Source: Clostridiales bacterium
Lineage (GTDB): Bacteria; Bacillota; Clostridia; Clostridiales; Oxobacteraceae
Assembly: GCA_030016385.1 (NCBI GenBank)
Contig: JASEJN010000002.1
Span: 1-64,000 of the forward strand
Reading direction: 5' to 3'
DNA: 64,000 nucleotides
The notes beneath the pieces were generated by a model. It had not been told where the DNA came from. It saw only the letters and a program-made list of their open reading frames with translations, and did not search any database. Made by a program: the position numbers and the translations under genes. Shown in pieces: positions 32,771 to 42,727 of the stretch (its first letter is position 1; every line of letters starts with the position of its first letter).

Positions 32771-34183
32771 CTACCGATGCCTTGTAACTTCAAATTTTTC
32801 CATTGAATAGTTTTCTTCTTCATCTATTCTCCCCTTTTGGAGAGCTATGCTTATCTGGTCATCAACCGTGTCTACGCCTTCGATGTTTGGAAGCAGTAAT
32901 CCCGATCTTCTGCCGCACCTTACGATAATGCCATATTTTTTTACATCCAACTCATCTTTTGATCTTACAGGCATTGATTTTTTAAGTATATCAACGGAAT
33001 ATATAATCTGATCCAGTTCCTCTTCTTCTACAGGGTAGAATCTTGGATCCTGGGTACCGGCGGATATCGCATTTCTGATTATTTCCTCGGCAATATTCGA
33101 TCGCACTCCTTCTATTGTTCCAATACAACCTCTAAGCTGACCATTCTTTTTAAGGGACACAAATACTCCAGACCTATTTCTCGTCATTTCTGGAGGTAAA
33201 CTGTCAGGTATATCCATAACTTTTCCTTCTCTTATGTAGTGCTCGAGGCTTTGCCTTGCAAGACTGACATATTCATCCTCCTTCTCTCTTATTTTTCTAA
33301 CTCTTTCTTTCTTTAATTTAAAATAATCATCGACTTTTCTGTTCTTGTCATCCCGGTTTAACATATCAAATCCTGCGATACAGTAGCCTACTCCGAAAGG
33401 ACCTTCATATGAATAAACGTGGCTTTTTACATCATATCCATCAAGAGTACCCATTGCAGTTATTATGGAACGGTAACCGCATTCACCGGCAGATTCTGTA
33501 AGATCCGCATCCATATTCATAATAGCGTCTACATCCATTTGCCTCAAGTATTCAACAATTTTTTCGTCAAACTCATGTCCCCTGGGTGAAAATCCTGCCG
33601 GCGCATCATGCGTTAATCTATGTGAAAGATCACCGCTTGCGATATATACCGCGTTTTCGCCGCATTCCTCTACTGCTTCCCGCACGATTCTGCCGAATTC
33701 ATATAGTTCCTCATTTGACAGCAGCCCATATGTTATATGAACAAGCTTATAATTTCTGTATTTTTGATTGACAAAGTATAAGGGAACCATCGAACCATGA
33801 TCAAGTTCATAGGGTATTCTGTATCTTTTGGGAGTATCTTCGTCTACTGAAGCAGTGGGTATATGATTTTCCGCAGATTTTCCAATTATTTTTGAAACGA
33901 TATCGGAATCGATTTTATAATCATATCTCAGGTTATATGCTCCGAATCTTCCAAGATTACCTTTTATATATTCTCCAGTATTTATCGACATAGCATCATA
34001 AAATGAAGGCCCGTGTGGAGGGACTAAAATTATTATAACATCCGGCCTTAACTTTCCTATTTCTTCTGCGACTTTCCCGGCGGAATTCACAGTCGAAATA
34101 ATTTCCCCTTCTTCGCCTCTTCCCACCTCATGCACCATGATTGGCGGGTGCGGCATTAAATAGGTTTTCAATAACTTGCCCAT
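32771..34183 (-). CDS. amrA: AmmeMemoRadiSam proteins B and A fused (Memo-like plus AMMECR1 domain)
   Basis: A 470-residue fusion. Residues about 1-270 form a Memo/LigB extradiol-dioxygenase-like domain with metal-type His motifs (MPHPPIMVHEV, LDHGSMVPL, ASGDLSHRL). After a charged linker, residues about 300-470 form the AMMECR1 domain with the hallmark LRGCIGTIE and the VFVSLKKNG lead-in. Both halves are separate genes in many organisms; human homologues are MEMO1 and AMMECR1. A role in redox or metal-dependent modification with the adjacent radical SAM enzyme is only inferred. The ATG at 34183 follows GAGAGGTGG; the longer start at 34198 includes that site. Confidence 0.92.
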   Translation of the reverse strand: MGKLLKTYLMPHPPIMVHEVGRGEEGEIISTVNSAGKVAEEIGKLRPDVIIILVPPHGPSFYDAMSINTGEYIKGNLGRFGAYNLRYDYKIDSDIVSKIIGKSAENHIPTASVDEDTPKRYRIPYELDHGSMVPLYFVNQKYRNYKLVHITYGLLSNEELYEFGRIVREAVEECGENAVYIASGDLSHRLTHDAPAGFSPRGHEFDEKIVEYLRQMDVDAIMNMDADLTESAGECGYRSIITAMGTLDGYDVKSHVYSYEGPFGVGYCIAGFDMLNRDDKNRKVDDYFKLKKERVRKIREKEDEYVSLARQSLEHYIREGKVMDIPDSLPPEMTRNRSGVFVSLKKNGQLRGCIGTIEGVRSNIAEEIIRNAISAGTQDPRFYPVEEEELDQIIYSVDILKKSMPVRSKDELDVKKYGIIVRCGRRSGLLLPNIEGVDTVDDQISIALQKGRIDEEENYSMEKFEVTRHR

Positions 34184-34210
34184 AAAACCACCTCTCATTT
34201 TCTTTTTAAC

Positions 34211-34286
34211 CTTCGATTCGCTGAACCTAAAGGTTCACAATGCAGAGCGTGTTATTTATAATAAAATAGCGAATTACGAATTGAAG
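34211..34286. repeat. R1 palindromic repeat, decayed copy
   Basis: Ends CTTCGATTCG and CGAATTACGAATTGAAG keep the R1 termini, but the interior (containing AACCTAAAGGTT) is unlike other copies. It lies in the 214-bp gap between cwlD and the Memo/AMMECR1 gene. Confidence 0.55.
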
Positions 34287-34338
34287 TTTTATTATATATT
34301 ATTGACATTTTATTATATTTAATCAGCTTGATTTTACT

Positions 34339-34380
34339 ACAAAAAAATAAATAAGTACACCCCCTGCCGCACGGGTGTAC
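34339..34380 (-). terminator. Terminator after cwlD
   Basis: On the minus strand GTACACCC pairs with GGGTGTAC around a 10-nt loop, followed by TTATTTATTTTTTTG. It lies 18 bp past the cwlD stop codon. Confidence 0.85.
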
Positions 34381-34397
34381 ATTATTCGCTTCGCTCA

Positions 34398-35105
34398 TCA
34401 CATGCTTAATTCAGGTTTTGGCTCCGTAAAGAATCTTATAATTCCTATATACATGCTCCAGGCAATTTTTTCCTGATATTCTGGCAAAGAGAGGAGTTTT
34501 TCCTCCTCATCGTTTGATAGAAAACCACATTCTACAAGGACGGAAGGTATATTATTATCCTTCAGTATAAAATACTCCTTTGTGCTCTTCTCTATTCTGT
34601 CATTATTCCTGTTTAAAACGCGCTTCAGTTCTTGCTGCATTATCTTTGCAAGATGCTGGCTTATTTTTGAATTATAAAAGTAAAATACCTGTGCTCCATA
34701 ATATTGAGATTGCGGAAAACTGTTTAGATGTATGCTTACAAGCATATCCGCATTGCTGTCATTTATTATCTGCTTTCTGTTCTTCATATCTTCCTTTTTT
34801 TTATTCGGGCTATCGACAGAATAAAGTCCGTTATCTTCCTCTCTTATCATTATTGCGACTCCTCCGCCCTCCTCTATATATTTTTTTAGTCTTTTTGCGA
34901 TCTCAAGGTTTATATCTTTTTCCTTTGTGCCGTTTTTGCCGGAGGCGCCCGAATCCCTTCCGCCATGTCCTGCGTCTATGATTACCACTTTATTATTTAC
35001 AGGGATGCTGAAACTGCCCTTTACCCTGCTGTAAATACTGTTCAATGCGACAATGATAAACACAGCCATTATCAAAAATGCTATCTTCTTTGCTAAAATA
35101 CTCAA
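34398..35105 (-). CDS. cwlD: N-acetylmuramoyl-L-alanine amidase CwlD
   Basis: CwlD strips side peptides from spore cortex muramic acid, the first step to muramic delta-lactam needed for germination. The 235-residue protein has an N-terminal hydrophobic anchor (LAKKIAFLIMAVFIIVAL) and an Amidase_3 domain with zinc ligands His in DAGHGG, Glu in the DINLEIA region and His in VSIHLNS, and the catalytic Glu in VECGFLSN. A TTG start at 35105 follows GAGAGGG, while the ATG at 35120 has no site before it. Its position after rpsI is the usual clostridial one. Its presence supports a spore-forming host. Confidence 0.92.
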   Translation of the reverse strand: MSILAKKIAFLIMAVFIIVALNSIYSRVKGSFSIPVNNKVVIIDAGHGGRDSGASGKNGTKEKDINLEIAKRLKKYIEEGGGVAIMIREEDNGLYSVDSPNKKKEDMKNRKQIINDSNADMLVSIHLNSFPQSQYYGAQVFYFYNSKISQHLAKIMQQELKRVLNRNNDRIEKSTKEYFILKDNNIPSVLVECGFLSNDEEEKLLSLPEYQEKIAWSMYIGIIRFFTEPKPELSM

Positions 35106-35171
35106 AATTATCCCTCTCATTATTTCATGCTATTAAAAAATTTATGCAAGGGATAAGCTAATTTATGATAA

Positions 35172-35196
35172 AAAAAAAGAGCAACAGCTCTTTTTT
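35172..35196 (-). terminator. Terminator after rpsI
   Basis: AAAGAGC, an AACA-type tetraloop and GCTCTTT form a short stem with A and T runs on either side, touching the rpsI stop codon. It probably ends the rplM-rpsI transcript. Confidence 0.8.
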
Positions 35197-35587
35197 ATCT
35201 TTTGGAAAATTGTGGTGCTCTTCTTGCTTTCTTTAAACCATATTTCTTTCTTTCTTTCATCCTCGGGTCTCTTGTGAGAAAACCGGCTTTTTTAAGTTCA
35301 TTTCTCAAATCTTCATCAGCCTTTAAAAGTGCTCTTGCAATGCCATGCCTCAGTGCACCTGCCTGACCTGTAAAACCACCGCCATGTACGCTTGCATAAA
35401 CATCGAATTTATCTAAAGTACCTGTAAGAGCTAATGGCTGTCTTACTACCATTCTTAATGTATCAAGACCGAAATACTGGTCAATTCCCCTTTTATTTAT
35501 TGTTATGTTACCTTCGCCGGGCAACAACCTTACTCTTGCAATCGACTTTTTCCTTCTGCCTGTTCCTGTATATTGTACTTTTGCCAT
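35195..35587 (-). CDS. rpsI: 30S ribosomal protein S9
   Basis: S9 binds the 3' major domain of 16S rRNA, and its C-terminal tail reaches the P-site tRNA. The 130-residue protein opens [18 protein letters not shown] and ends in the invariant basic tail RRAPQFSKR, whose last Arg contacts tRNA. It is 23 bp after rplM, its standard partner. Confidence 0.97.
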   Translation of the reverse strand: MAKVQYTGTGRRKKSIARVRLLPGEGNITINKRGIDQYFGLDTLRMVVRQPLALTGTLDKFDVYASVHGGGFTGQAGALRHGIARALLKADEDLRNELKKAGFLTRDPRMKERKKYGLKKARRAPQFSKR

Positions 35588-35610
35588 TATTTGTCCTCCC
35601 TTCGCCTCAA

Positions 35611-36054
35611 TTACTTACCTGCACCTAAATCAAGAACTTCTGGTTTCTGTGCTTGATTTTCATGTTCAGGTCCTGCATATACTCTTAATTTTGTAATCAT
35701 TTGCTTTCCCAAGGATCCTTTTGGAAGCATTCCTCTTACTGCCTCATAAACGGCAAATTCAGGCTTTTGAGCCAGCAGTCTTCTATAGGGAGTTTCTTTT
35801 AATCCACCGGGATATAAAGAATGATGCCTATACATCTTCTGGTCCAGTTTTTTACCTGTCAGAACGATCTTTTTTGCATTTACTATTATGACAAAATCAC
35901 CTGTATCAATGTTAGGTGTATATATCGGTTTATTTTTTCCTCTAAGTATGCTAGCAACCTGAGATGCCAATCTTCCAAGGGTCTTTCCCTCTGCATCCAC
36001 AACATACCATTTTCTATCGACATCTTCAGGCTTTGCTAAATATGTTGTCTTCAT
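35611..36054 (-). CDS. rplM: 50S ribosomal protein L13
   Basis: Early-assembly 23S rRNA-binding protein of 147 residues with the family segments [27 protein letters not shown] and the [11 protein letters not shown] loop. AGGAGGT precedes the ATG. It is transcribed from a strong promoter at 36133-36161, so it and rpsI form their own unit inside the cluster. Confidence 0.97.
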   Translation of the reverse strand: MKTTYLAKPEDVDRKWYVVDAEGKTLGRLASQVASILRGKNKPIYTPNIDTGDFVIIVNAKKIVLTGKKLDQKMYRHHSLYPGGLKETPYRRLLAQKPEFAVYEAVRGMLPKGSLGKQMITKLRVYAGPEHENQAQKPEVLDLGAGK

Positions 36055-36132
36055 TTTTCTACCTCCTGTATTAATAAGAACAATATCTATCTCAAGGCCC
36101 GGGGCTAGTGGGTCTTTTTTGCACTATTTATA

Positions 36133-36161
36133 ATTTTAATACAAGTACCCTGACGTGTCAA
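36133..36161 (-). promoter_or_regulatory. Sigma-A-type promoter of rplM-rpsI with a leader of about 70 nt
   Basis: Perfect -35 box TTGACA (36156-36161), 17-bp spacer and -10 box TAAAAT (36133-36138) on the minus strand. The leader up to the rplM start contains AAAAAAGACCC followed by CTAGCCCCGGGCC. Firmicutes often carry an L13-binding leader in this place; the length fits but I could not fold a convincing match. Confidence 0.8.
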
Positions 36162-36243
36162 GGAATATAACGCAATCTTTCGGTTTTCAATATGAACTTG
36201 TCATGTTTTAAACACTTCATTTGCTGAATTCAAGTTCTATATA

Positions 36244-36978
36244 TCAGTAATAAACACAGTCAAGGTATAATCCCTGCGGTGGTGCGGTTTTACCCGCTCT
36301 ATTCCTGTCGCGGCTCTTTATTATGCCGTCTATATCATCCGGTCCTATTTTGCCCTTGCCGACATCTATCAATGTACCTGCTATTATTCTCACCATATTA
36401 TACAAGAAACCGTCTGCTTCAATTTCCAGTTTTATAATATCACCGGTTTTTGTTATGCTTATGGATTTTACTGTCCTTATATTATTTTTTATGCTGCTTC
36501 CGGATGATTTAAATGCTGAAAAATCATGTGTTCCCAGGAAATACCCAGCAGCCTTTTTCATCTTTTCAACGTCTAAAAGCACGGGAACATGGGTGGTATA
36601 CCTTCTATATATTGCAGAAGGGATCCTCCTGTTCAATATATAGTAACTGTATCTCTTACCCTTGTTCGAATACCTGCTGTGAAAGTTCTCACCGGCTTCC
36701 TCTGCACCTGTAACAACAATATCATCGGGCAATCTGCTGTTTATAGCCATCGGAAACTTGCCGCATGGTATTTTTGAATTCGTGAAAAAGTTTGCAACCA
36801 TGCCTTTCGCGTGAACACCAGCATCAGTCCTGCTTGCACCTGTTAAACTGATCTTATGATTTACCGTATCTTCAATGGCTTTCTGCAATACTTGTTGTAT
36901 TGACATACCATTTTTCTGCACCTGCCATCCGCAGTACTCTGTGCCGTCATATTCAATTATGATTTTAATATTTCTCAT
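36244..36978 (-). CDS. truA: tRNA pseudouridine synthase A
   Basis: Makes pseudouridine at tRNA positions 38-40. The 244-residue protein has YDGTEYCGWQVQ near the start and the catalytic loop GASRTDAGVHA with Asp52, then FLYNMVRIIAGTL in the second half. It lies between the ECF module and rplM, the normal place in Firmicutes. CAGGTG precedes the ATG. Confidence 0.96.
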   Translation of the reverse strand: MRNIKIIIEYDGTEYCGWQVQKNGMSIQQVLQKAIEDTVNHKISLTGASRTDAGVHAKGMVANFFTNSKIPCGKFPMAINSRLPDDIVVTGAEEAGENFHSRYSNKGKRYSYYILNRRIPSAIYRRYTTHVPVLLDVEKMKKAAGYFLGTHDFSAFKSSGSSIKNNIRTVKSISITKTGDIIKLEIEADGFLYNMVRIIAGTLIDVGKGKIGPDDIDGIIKSRDRNRAGKTAPPQGLYLDCVYY

Positions 36979-37006
36979 AAATATCGCACCTGTAAAAATA
37001 TACTAT

Positions 37007-37054
37007 AGACTCTTTAACCTATCAGCTTAGCGATTGAAATAATATTCTTCAAAT
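37007..37054 (+). repeat. R2 repeat, solo right end
   Basis: AGACTC, AGCTTAGCGATTGAAATAATATTCTTCAAAT matches the right end of the long R2 element almost exactly over its last 33 bases. No left arm is present. It fills most of the gap between truA and ecfT. Confidence 0.7.
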
Positions 37055-37082
37055 ATAAAATATGCGACTTTCTATCACTAAC

Positions 37083-37883
37083 TTATTTTATAAATCTGCT
37101 ATATATTGAAACAGCAGTAACCAAACATATAAAGCCCATTGCGATTATATCCCTTCGCTGTATTTTTAGCTGTTTCATCCGCGTCCTGTTCTCTCCGCCT
37201 CTGTAACACCTTGCTTCCATAGCCATTGCAAGGTCATCCGCTCTTCTAAATGAACTTATAAAAAGGGGTACAAGAAGCGGTACGAGATTTTTAGCCCTTT
37301 TTATGATATTGCCGGATTCAAAGTCAGCCCCTCTTGCCATCTGAGCTTTCATGATTTTATCTGTTTCATCCAGCAATGTCGGTATAAACCTTAAGGCAAT
37401 GGTCATCATCATGGCAAGCTCATGAGCAGGTACCCCCATTTTTTTTAATGGATTGAGCAAATGTTCAATACCATCCGTAAGGGATATAGGCGATGTCGTG
37501 AGCGTCAAAAGGGAAGTCCCCGTAATAAGGAATACCAGCCTTAATACCATAAATCCGGCAAGATGGATGCCTTCTTTCGTAATCGTCAATGGACCTATCT
37601 TATAAATAACTGTACCTGTAGTTAAAAATATATTTATTAGTGCTGTAATTACAATTATCACAAAAATCGGTTTTAATCCTTTAAAGATGAATTTAATCGG
37701 TATTTTTGATATTATAATCGATATGATTATAAACAGCAAACCGGGAATATAACCTATAAAATTATTGACGATAAAGAGCGATACAATAAATATAAATGTA
37801 ACTGTTATTTTAATCCTGGGATCTAATTTATGGACAATCGATTCCCCGGGTAAAAACTGTCCTATTGTTATATCCTTAATCAT
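37083..37883 (-). CDS. ecfT: ECF transporter transmembrane protein EcfT
   Basis: Membrane scaffold of the group II energy-coupling factor transporter that links the two ATPases to interchangeable substrate-binding S components. The 266-residue protein has about five or six hydrophobic helices and the coupling-helix motifs AQMARGADF and [10 protein letters not shown] near the C-terminus. It overlaps ecfA2 by 8 bp. Confidence 0.95.
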   Translation of the reverse strand: MIKDITIGQFLPGESIVHKLDPRIKITVTFIFIVSLFIVNNFIGYIPGLLFIIISIIISKIPIKFIFKGLKPIFVIIVITALINIFLTTGTVIYKIGPLTITKEGIHLAGFMVLRLVFLITGTSLLTLTTSPISLTDGIEHLLNPLKKMGVPAHELAMMMTIALRFIPTLLDETDKIMKAQMARGADFESGNIIKRAKNLVPLLVPLFISSFRRADDLAMAMEARCYRGGENRTRMKQLKIQRRDIIAMGFICLVTAVSIYSRFIK

Positions 37884-38739
37884 CTTTTCTACCCCTTAAA
37901 TATTTGATTATCTCTCTTTTTGCTTCTTCTACAGTCAACACATCATCACTGACATTAATACCCTTCTCTCTCAGTCTTTTCATCAATAATGTCACCTGGG
38001 GTATGCCAAGTCCAATTTTAATGAGCATTTTGGACTCTTTAAATACCTCCCTTGGAGTGCCCGTTAATATACATTTTCCTTTGTTCATGACGATGATCCT
38101 GTCGACCAGTTTTGCGATATCTTCCATGCTGTGTGAAACCAGTATAACAGTCTTTTTATATTTATCATGCAGCATTTTTATTTCATTCAGTATTGAATCC
38201 CTGCCTCTTGGATCAAGCCCGGCTGTAGGCTCATCAAGTATTAATGTCTCGGGATCCATTGCAAGTACCCCTGCTATTGCGACTCTTCTTCTCTGCCCGC
38301 CGCTTAAATCAAATGGAGATTTTACCAGGCTTTCTTTGTAATCTAATCCAACCATTTTTAAAGCTTTTCTTACTTTATTGTCGATCATCTCATCACTCAG
38401 GCCCAGATTTTTCGGCCCGAAAGCGACATCTTTATATATTGTTTCTTCAAATAGCTGATACTCCGGATACTGAAAGACAAGTCCAACTTTTTGCCTTACA
38501 GCTTTTAGGTTGACTCCCTTTTTAGTTATATCGACATCATCTATAAATACACTGCCCGACTCCGGCTTTAACAATCCGTCAAAATGCTGGATAAGCGTGG
38601 ACTTCCCTGAACCTGTGTGCCCTATTATCCCTATGAATTCACCATCTTCAATGTTTACCGATACATTGTCCAATGCTTTCGACTCAAATGGAGTGCCTTT
38701 CATATAAATGTAGTTTAAATTTTCCGTTCTTATTGACAT
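37876..38739 (-). CDS. ecfA2: ECF transporter ATP-binding protein EcfA2
   Basis: ATPase subunit of the shared vitamin importer. The 287-residue protein has Walker [10 protein letters not shown], signature [11 protein letters not shown], Walker [13 protein letters not shown] and a switch His in VSHSMED. It overlaps ecfA1 by 10 bp and ecfT by 8 bp, so the three are translated together. Confidence 0.95.
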   Translation of the reverse strand: MSIRTENLNYIYMKGTPFESKALDNVSVNIEDGEFIGIIGHTGSGKSTLIQHFDGLLKPESGSVFIDDVDITKKGVNLKAVRQKVGLVFQYPEYQLFEETIYKDVAFGPKNLGLSDEMIDNKVRKALKMVGLDYKESLVKSPFDLSGGQRRRVAIAGVLAMDPETLILDEPTAGLDPRGRDSILNEIKMLHDKYKKTVILVSHSMEDIAKLVDRIIVMNKGKCILTGTPREVFKESKMLIKIGLGIPQVTLLMKRLREKGINVSDDVLTVEEAKREIIKYLRGRKDD

Positions 38740-39566
38740 AACTGCACCACCATTTCATCTATTGTGAGTGTATCAGGTGCAACATTTATTCCTTCTTTTC
38801 TCAGCTCAAATGCAAGTTCTGTCATCTGAGGCACGTCCAGACCAATCCTTTTTAAATCATCTACTCTTTGGAATACCTCTTTCGGAGTACCTGATAAAGC
38901 TATCTTTCCATTCTCCATAACGATTACCCTGTCAGCGTCAACTGCCTCTTCCATATAGTGAGTAATTAAAACTATCGTTATTCCTTCATCTTTATTTAGT
39001 TTTTTAATCGTATCGATTACTTCTCTTCGCCCCGATGGATCAAGCATTGCCGTAGGTTCATCAAGTACTATGCATTGCGGCTTCATGGCAAGGACTCCCG
39101 CAATCGCAACTCTTTGCTTTTGTCCACCTGAGAGTAAATGCGGAGCACGATTTTTATATTCCTCCATGCCCACTGCTTTTAAAGACTGATCCACCCTTTC
39201 CCTTATTTCCTGAGGCGGTATCCCCAAATTCTCCGGCCCGAATGCCGCATCCTCCTCTACTATTGTTGCAACTATCTGATTGTCCGGATTCTGAAAGACC
39301 ATCCCTGCCGACTGCCTTATATTCCATAAATCTTTTTCATTATGGGTGTCAAATCCTCCTACAACAACTTTACCGGATGTGGGAATCAAAAGTGCATTTA
39401 TGTGTTTGGCAAATGTCGACTTACCTGAACCATTGGGCCCGATAACAGCAACAAATTCGCCTTTTTTTATATTGATGTTTATATCCTTTAATGCAGCTTC
39501 ATCCTGTCTCCCATCCTCTTTTTTATAGATAAATGTAAGGTCATTTGCTGTGATCATATCTTTCAT
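38730..39566 (-). CDS. ecfA1: ECF transporter ATP-binding protein EcfA1
   Basis: Second ATPase subunit, 278 residues, with Walker [10 protein letters not shown], signature [11 protein letters not shown], Walker [13 protein letters not shown] and a His in ITHYMEEA. The ATG at 39566 follows GAAGGTG; a longer frame from 39635 would read back through the intergenic terminator. With EcfA2 and EcfT it should serve S components such as the one at 12746. Confidence 0.95.
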   Translation of the reverse strand: MKDMITANDLTFIYKKEDGRQDEAALKDININIKKGEFVAVIGPNGSGKSTFAKHINALLIPTSGKVVVGGFDTHNEKDLWNIRQSAGMVFQNPDNQIVATIVEEDAAFGPENLGIPPQEIRERVDQSLKAVGMEEYKNRAPHLLSGGQKQRVAIAGVLAMKPQCIVLDEPTAMLDPSGRREVIDTIKKLNKDEGITIVLITHYMEEAVDADRVIVMENGKIALSGTPKEVFQRVDDLKRIGLDVPQMTELAFELRKEGINVAPDTLTIDEMVVQLCQ

Positions 39567-39591
39567 TATTTCACCTTCTTGTGCCGCATAC

Positions 39592-39647
39592 AGTAAATAA
39601 AACGGGACTAAGTTAACCGGACTATAATTACGCAATAACTTAATCCC
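39592..39647 (-). terminator. Terminator between rplQ and the ECF module
   Basis: GGGATTAAGTTA pairs with TAACTTAGTCCC (one T-G pair) on the minus strand and is followed by GTTTTATTT. Transcription into ecfA1 would then depend on read-through or a separate promoter. Confidence 0.6.
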
Positions 39648-39674
39648 TTAAATGTCGTATCACAGGTTTTAGTA

Positions 39675-40016
39675 TCAGACAAGTTCCAGAATAACCATTT
39701 CTGCGGAATCACCACGTCTTGGCCCTTCCTTTAATATTCTGGTATAACCGCCTTTCTTTTCGGTATATTTCGGTGCCACCTTAGTAAATAAGTCGGTTAC
39801 CACCTTTTCATCAAGTAAATATGAAATAACCTGTCTCCTTGCATGAAGGTCTCCCCTCTTAGCCAGTGTTATCATCTTTTCTGCTAAACTTCTAACTTCC
39901 TTAGCTCTCATCTCTGTTGTATGAATTTTACCATGTAGCAGAAAGCTTGTGGTAAGATTTCTTAACATCGCTACTCTCTCGTTGGTCGGACGGCCTAACT
40001 TTCTGTGCGCTGCCAT
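39675..40016 (-). CDS. rplQ: 50S ribosomal protein L17
   Basis: L17 lies near the polypeptide exit tunnel. The 113-residue protein opens [18 protein letters not shown], the invariant N-terminus, and has the [14 protein letters not shown] segment. It closes the alpha operon behind rpoA, 17 bp away, with GGAGGGG before its ATG. Confidence 0.97.
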   Translation of the reverse strand: MAAHRKLGRPTNERVAMLRNLTTSFLLHGKIHTTEMRAKEVRSLAEKMITLAKRGDLHARRQVISYLLDEKVVTDLFTKVAPKYTEKKGGYTRILKEGPRRGDSAEMVILELV

Positions 40017-40033
40017 ATGTCTCCCCTCCTTTG

Positions 40034-40981
40034 TTACTCTTCACTTTGTTTTAAGCTTAAGCCTAATGCATCTAACTTTTGTTCAACTTCTTCAAGGGAT
40101 TTCTTCCCTAAGTTTCTAACTTTCATCATATCTTCTTCAGTTTTCTGGGTGAGTTCTTCGACAGTATTTATTCCTGCCCTTTTCAGACAATTATAAGATC
40201 TCACAGAAAGATCCAGCTCCTCGATAGTCATATCAAGCACTTTTTCTTTTTTATCTTCTTCCTTCTCCACCATTATATTGACATCTGTCACATGGTCGGT
40301 TAAGGTCATAAATAACTTCAAATGCTCAATCAATATCTTTGCAGCTAAGCTTAATGCTTCGTCAGGCTTTATAGTACTATTAGTCCATATCTCAAATATA
40401 AGCCTATCATAGTCTGTTACCTGACCAACACGGGTATCCTCTACAGAATAGTTGACCCTTTTTACCGGGGTATAGATAGAATCAACAGGGATAACGCCTA
40501 TAGGCTGGTTAGGCTCTTTATTCTTTTCCGAAGAAACATAGCCTCTGCCTTTATTTATATTGATTTCCATATATAATCTCGCATCTTCATTTAAAGTTGC
40601 GATATGGAGATCCTTATTGACTATTTCTACATCGCCTTCGGTTTTGATATCGCCTGCTGTTACCTCTCCTTCACCCTTTGCATCTATATACATTGTTCTA
40701 GGGCCCTCGCCATTTATCTTTAAAGCAAGCTCCTTTAGATTAAGAACCAGCTCAACTACATCTTCCTTTACCCCAGGAACTGTTGAAAACTCATGAAGTA
40801 CACCATCTATCTTAATGGAAGTTACTGCTGCGCCTGGAAGAGACGACAATAATATTCTCCTTAATGAATTCCCAAGGGTTATGCCATAACCCCTCTCAAG
40901 AGGCTCTATGACAAATTTGCCATAGCTTCCATCCTCACTTGTCTCAACGCATTCTATTTTCGGCTTTTCGATTTCAATCAT
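40034..40981 (-). CDS. rpoA: RNA polymerase alpha subunit
   Basis: Dimer scaffold of RNA polymerase. The 315-residue protein has the assembly domain (about 1-230, with [20 protein letters not shown]) and the DNA-binding C-terminal domain (about 250-310, with [22 protein letters not shown] and [11 protein letters not shown]). The ATG at 40981 gives MIEIEKPKI, the usual start, after GAAGGAGGG; a longer frame from 41002 contains that site. Confidence 0.97.
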   Translation of the reverse strand: MIEIEKPKIECVETSEDGSYGKFVIEPLERGYGITLGNSLRRILLSSLPGAAVTSIKIDGVLHEFSTVPGVKEDVVELVLNLKELALKINGEGPRTMYIDAKGEGEVTAGDIKTEGDVEIVNKDLHIATLNEDARLYMEININKGRGYVSSEKNKEPNQPIGVIPVDSIYTPVKRVNYSVEDTRVGQVTDYDRLIFEIWTNSTIKPDEALSLAAKILIEHLKLFMTLTDHVTDVNIMVEKEEDKKEKVLDMTIEELDLSVRSYNCLKRAGINTVEELTQKTEEDMMKVRNLGKKSLEEVEQKLDALGLSLKQSEE

Positions 40982-41041
40982 ACTAATGAAACCCTCCTTC
41001 ATAATTCGTTTAAAATTCTGAGGGCAATAATTCTACATCAA

Positions 41042-41662
41042 TTATCTTGAATATAACTCAACGATAAGTGTTTCTTGTACAGGTATATCAATATCTTCTC
41101 TCTTAGGTTCAGCAACGACTTTTCCCTCTAAGCTTTCCATATTTACTTCAAGCCATTGAGGAACCGTTTTCGATACCTCAGCCAAAGCCTTGAACTTATC
41201 GATGTTTTTACTTGATTCTCTGACAGCTATTACATCTCCCACTTTTACCTGGTATGAAGGAATATTTACCTTACTACCATTTACTGAAAAATGTTCGTGT
41301 CTTACTAACTGCCTGGCTTCAGCTCTTGAATTTGCAAAGCCTAAACGGAATATAACATTATCCAGCCTCATTTCAAGCATTTTCAATAGGTTCTCACCTG
41401 TTATGCCTTTCTTCTTATCGGCTTTTCTATAATATCCTCTAAACTGTGTTTCAAGTATTCCATAAATCCTCTTTGCCTTTTGTTTTTCCCTGAGCTGTAA
41501 ACCATAGTTTGAAAGCTTCTTTCTGCTCTGGCCATGCTGTCCTGGAGCATATGCTCTCTTAGCGACAGGACATTTATCTGAATAGCACTTATCACCTTTT
41601 AAATATAATTTTATACCTTCTCTTCTGCATAACCTGCAAACCGGTCCTGTATATCTTGCCAT
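41042..41662 (-). CDS. rpsD: 30S ribosomal protein S4, zinc-binding form
   Basis: Primary 16S rRNA 5' domain binder, 206 residues. The N-terminal CRLCRREG and [11 protein letters not shown] contribute four cysteines (9, 12, 26, 31), so this is the zinc-containing variant. The S4 RNA-binding domain follows ([32 protein letters not shown]). In Bacillus S4 represses its own gene; here it sits inside the alpha operon between rpsK and rpoA. Confidence 0.97.
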   Translation of the reverse strand: MARYTGPVCRLCRREGIKLYLKGDKCYSDKCPVAKRAYAPGQHGQSRKKLSNYGLQLREKQKAKRIYGILETQFRGYYRKADKKKGITGENLLKMLEMRLDNVIFRLGFANSRAEARQLVRHEHFSVNGSKVNIPSYQVKVGDVIAVRESSKNIDKFKALAEVSKTVPQWLEVNMESLEGKVVAEPKREDIDIPVQETLIVELYSR

Positions 41663-41680
41663 ATCTGCACCTCCTTAAAG

Positions 41681-42088
41681 TTATACTCTTCTGCGTTTAG
41701 GCGGCCTGCAGCCATTATGTGGAATTGGAGTAACATCTTTAATCAAGCTGACTTCCAATCCTGCTGCTTGCAGGGATCTAATAGCCGCTTCTCTTCCTGC
41801 ACCCGGGCCTTTAACATATACTTCAACTGTTTTTAAACCATGTTCTATAGCTGCTTTAGCAGCAGTTTCTGCCGCCATTTGAGCAGCATATGGAGTACTC
41901 TTCCTTGAGCCTTTAAATCCTAAAGCTCCGGAACTCGACCATGACAGTGCACTGCCTGTTGTATCGGTCAAAGTTACTATTGTATTATTAAAAGTGGATT
42001 TAATATGTGCTGCACCACGTTCTACATTTTTACGCTCTTTTCTCTTACGTACAATTTTTTTAGCTTTTGTAGTAGTTTGAGACGCCAT
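41681..42088 (-). CDS. rpsK: 30S ribosomal protein S11
   Basis: Platform protein of the 30S subunit, 135 residues. It shows [35 protein letters not shown] and the C-terminal [18 protein letters not shown], the family end. It lies between rpsM and rpsD as in all related operons. Confidence 0.97.
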   Translation of the reverse strand: MASQTTTKAKKIVRKRKERKNVERGAAHIKSTFNNTIVTLTDTTGSALSWSSSGALGFKGSRKSTPYAAQMAAETAAKAAIEHGLKTVEVYVKGPGAGREAAIRSLQAAGLEVSLIKDVTPIPHNGCRPPKRRRV

Positions 42089-42100
42089 TCATTTCCCTCC

Positions 42101-42484
42101 TTATTCCTTGATTTCCTTGCTCTTCTTAGCGCCGACTGTCTTCTTTGGACCTTTTCTCGTCCTTGCATTTGTCTTGGTCCTCTGCCCTCTTACCGGCAAA
42201 CTTCTTCTATGGCGTATTCCCCTATAGCAACCAATTTCTATAAGGCTTTTAACGCTCATAGAAACATCCCGCCTCAAATCGCCTTCAACCTTATAGTTCT
42301 TATCTATATATTCCCTGAGTTTGTTGACATCGGCTTCCGACAGATCTTTCACTCTTGTATCAGGATCTACACCAGTTGCCTTCAATATCTTAATTGCCCT
42401 TGGTCTTCCTATACCGAAGATATAAGTCAAACCAATTTCTACCCTTTTTTCTCTCGGCAAATCAATCCCTGCAATTCTTGCCAT
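42101..42484 (-). CDS. rpsM: 30S ribosomal protein S13
   Basis: Head protein of the 30S subunit whose C-terminal tail contacts P-site tRNA. 127 residues from [14 protein letters not shown], with [10 protein letters not shown] and the C-terminal [20 protein letters not shown]. The ATG at 42484 follows AGGAGGTG by 10 nt; the frame from 42514 includes that site. Confidence 0.97.
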   Translation of the reverse strand: MARIAGIDLPREKRVEIGLTYIFGIGRPRAIKILKATGVDPDTRVKDLSEADVNKLREYIDKNYKVEGDLRRDVSMSVKSLIEIGCYRGIRHRRSLPVRGQRTKTNARTRKGPKKTVGAKKSKEIKE

Positions 42485-42600
42485 TAAAAATTTACACCTC
42501 CTGGTATTTTTCATTTAGATTATTACTTGATTTATAAAATCAGAATTTCAGGATACCGGATAACCGGCACAGCCGCTCCCCGAAAAACTAATCATCCATA

Positions 42601-42714
42601 TTATCCCTGTCTCTGTTTATGTTTAGGGTTTTCACAAATAACCATCACTTTACCATGCCTTTTTATTATTTTGCACTTTTCACATATACGTTTTACAGAT
42701 GGTCTTACTTTCAT
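42601..42714 (-). CDS. rpmJ: 50S ribosomal protein L36, zinc-binding form
   Basis: A 37-residue protein read directly from the minus strand: it opens [14 protein letters not shown] and ends PKHKQRQG. Zinc ligands are Cys11, Cys14, Cys27 and His32, so it is the zinc-containing type. Position between infA and rpsM is standard. Confidence 0.97.
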   Translation of the reverse strand: MKVRPSVKRICEKCKIIKRHGKVMVICENPKHKQRQG

Positions 42715-42727
42715 GGCTTACCCTCCT

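Noticed and set aside
36055..36132. L13 leader RNA before rplM
   Set aside because: Place and length fit, but I could not draw a convincing conserved stem, so it is mentioned only under the promoter.
42601..42727. Truncated or lost rpmJ
   Set aside because: A complete 37-codon rpmJ with all zinc ligands is present on the minus strand; it is just short.
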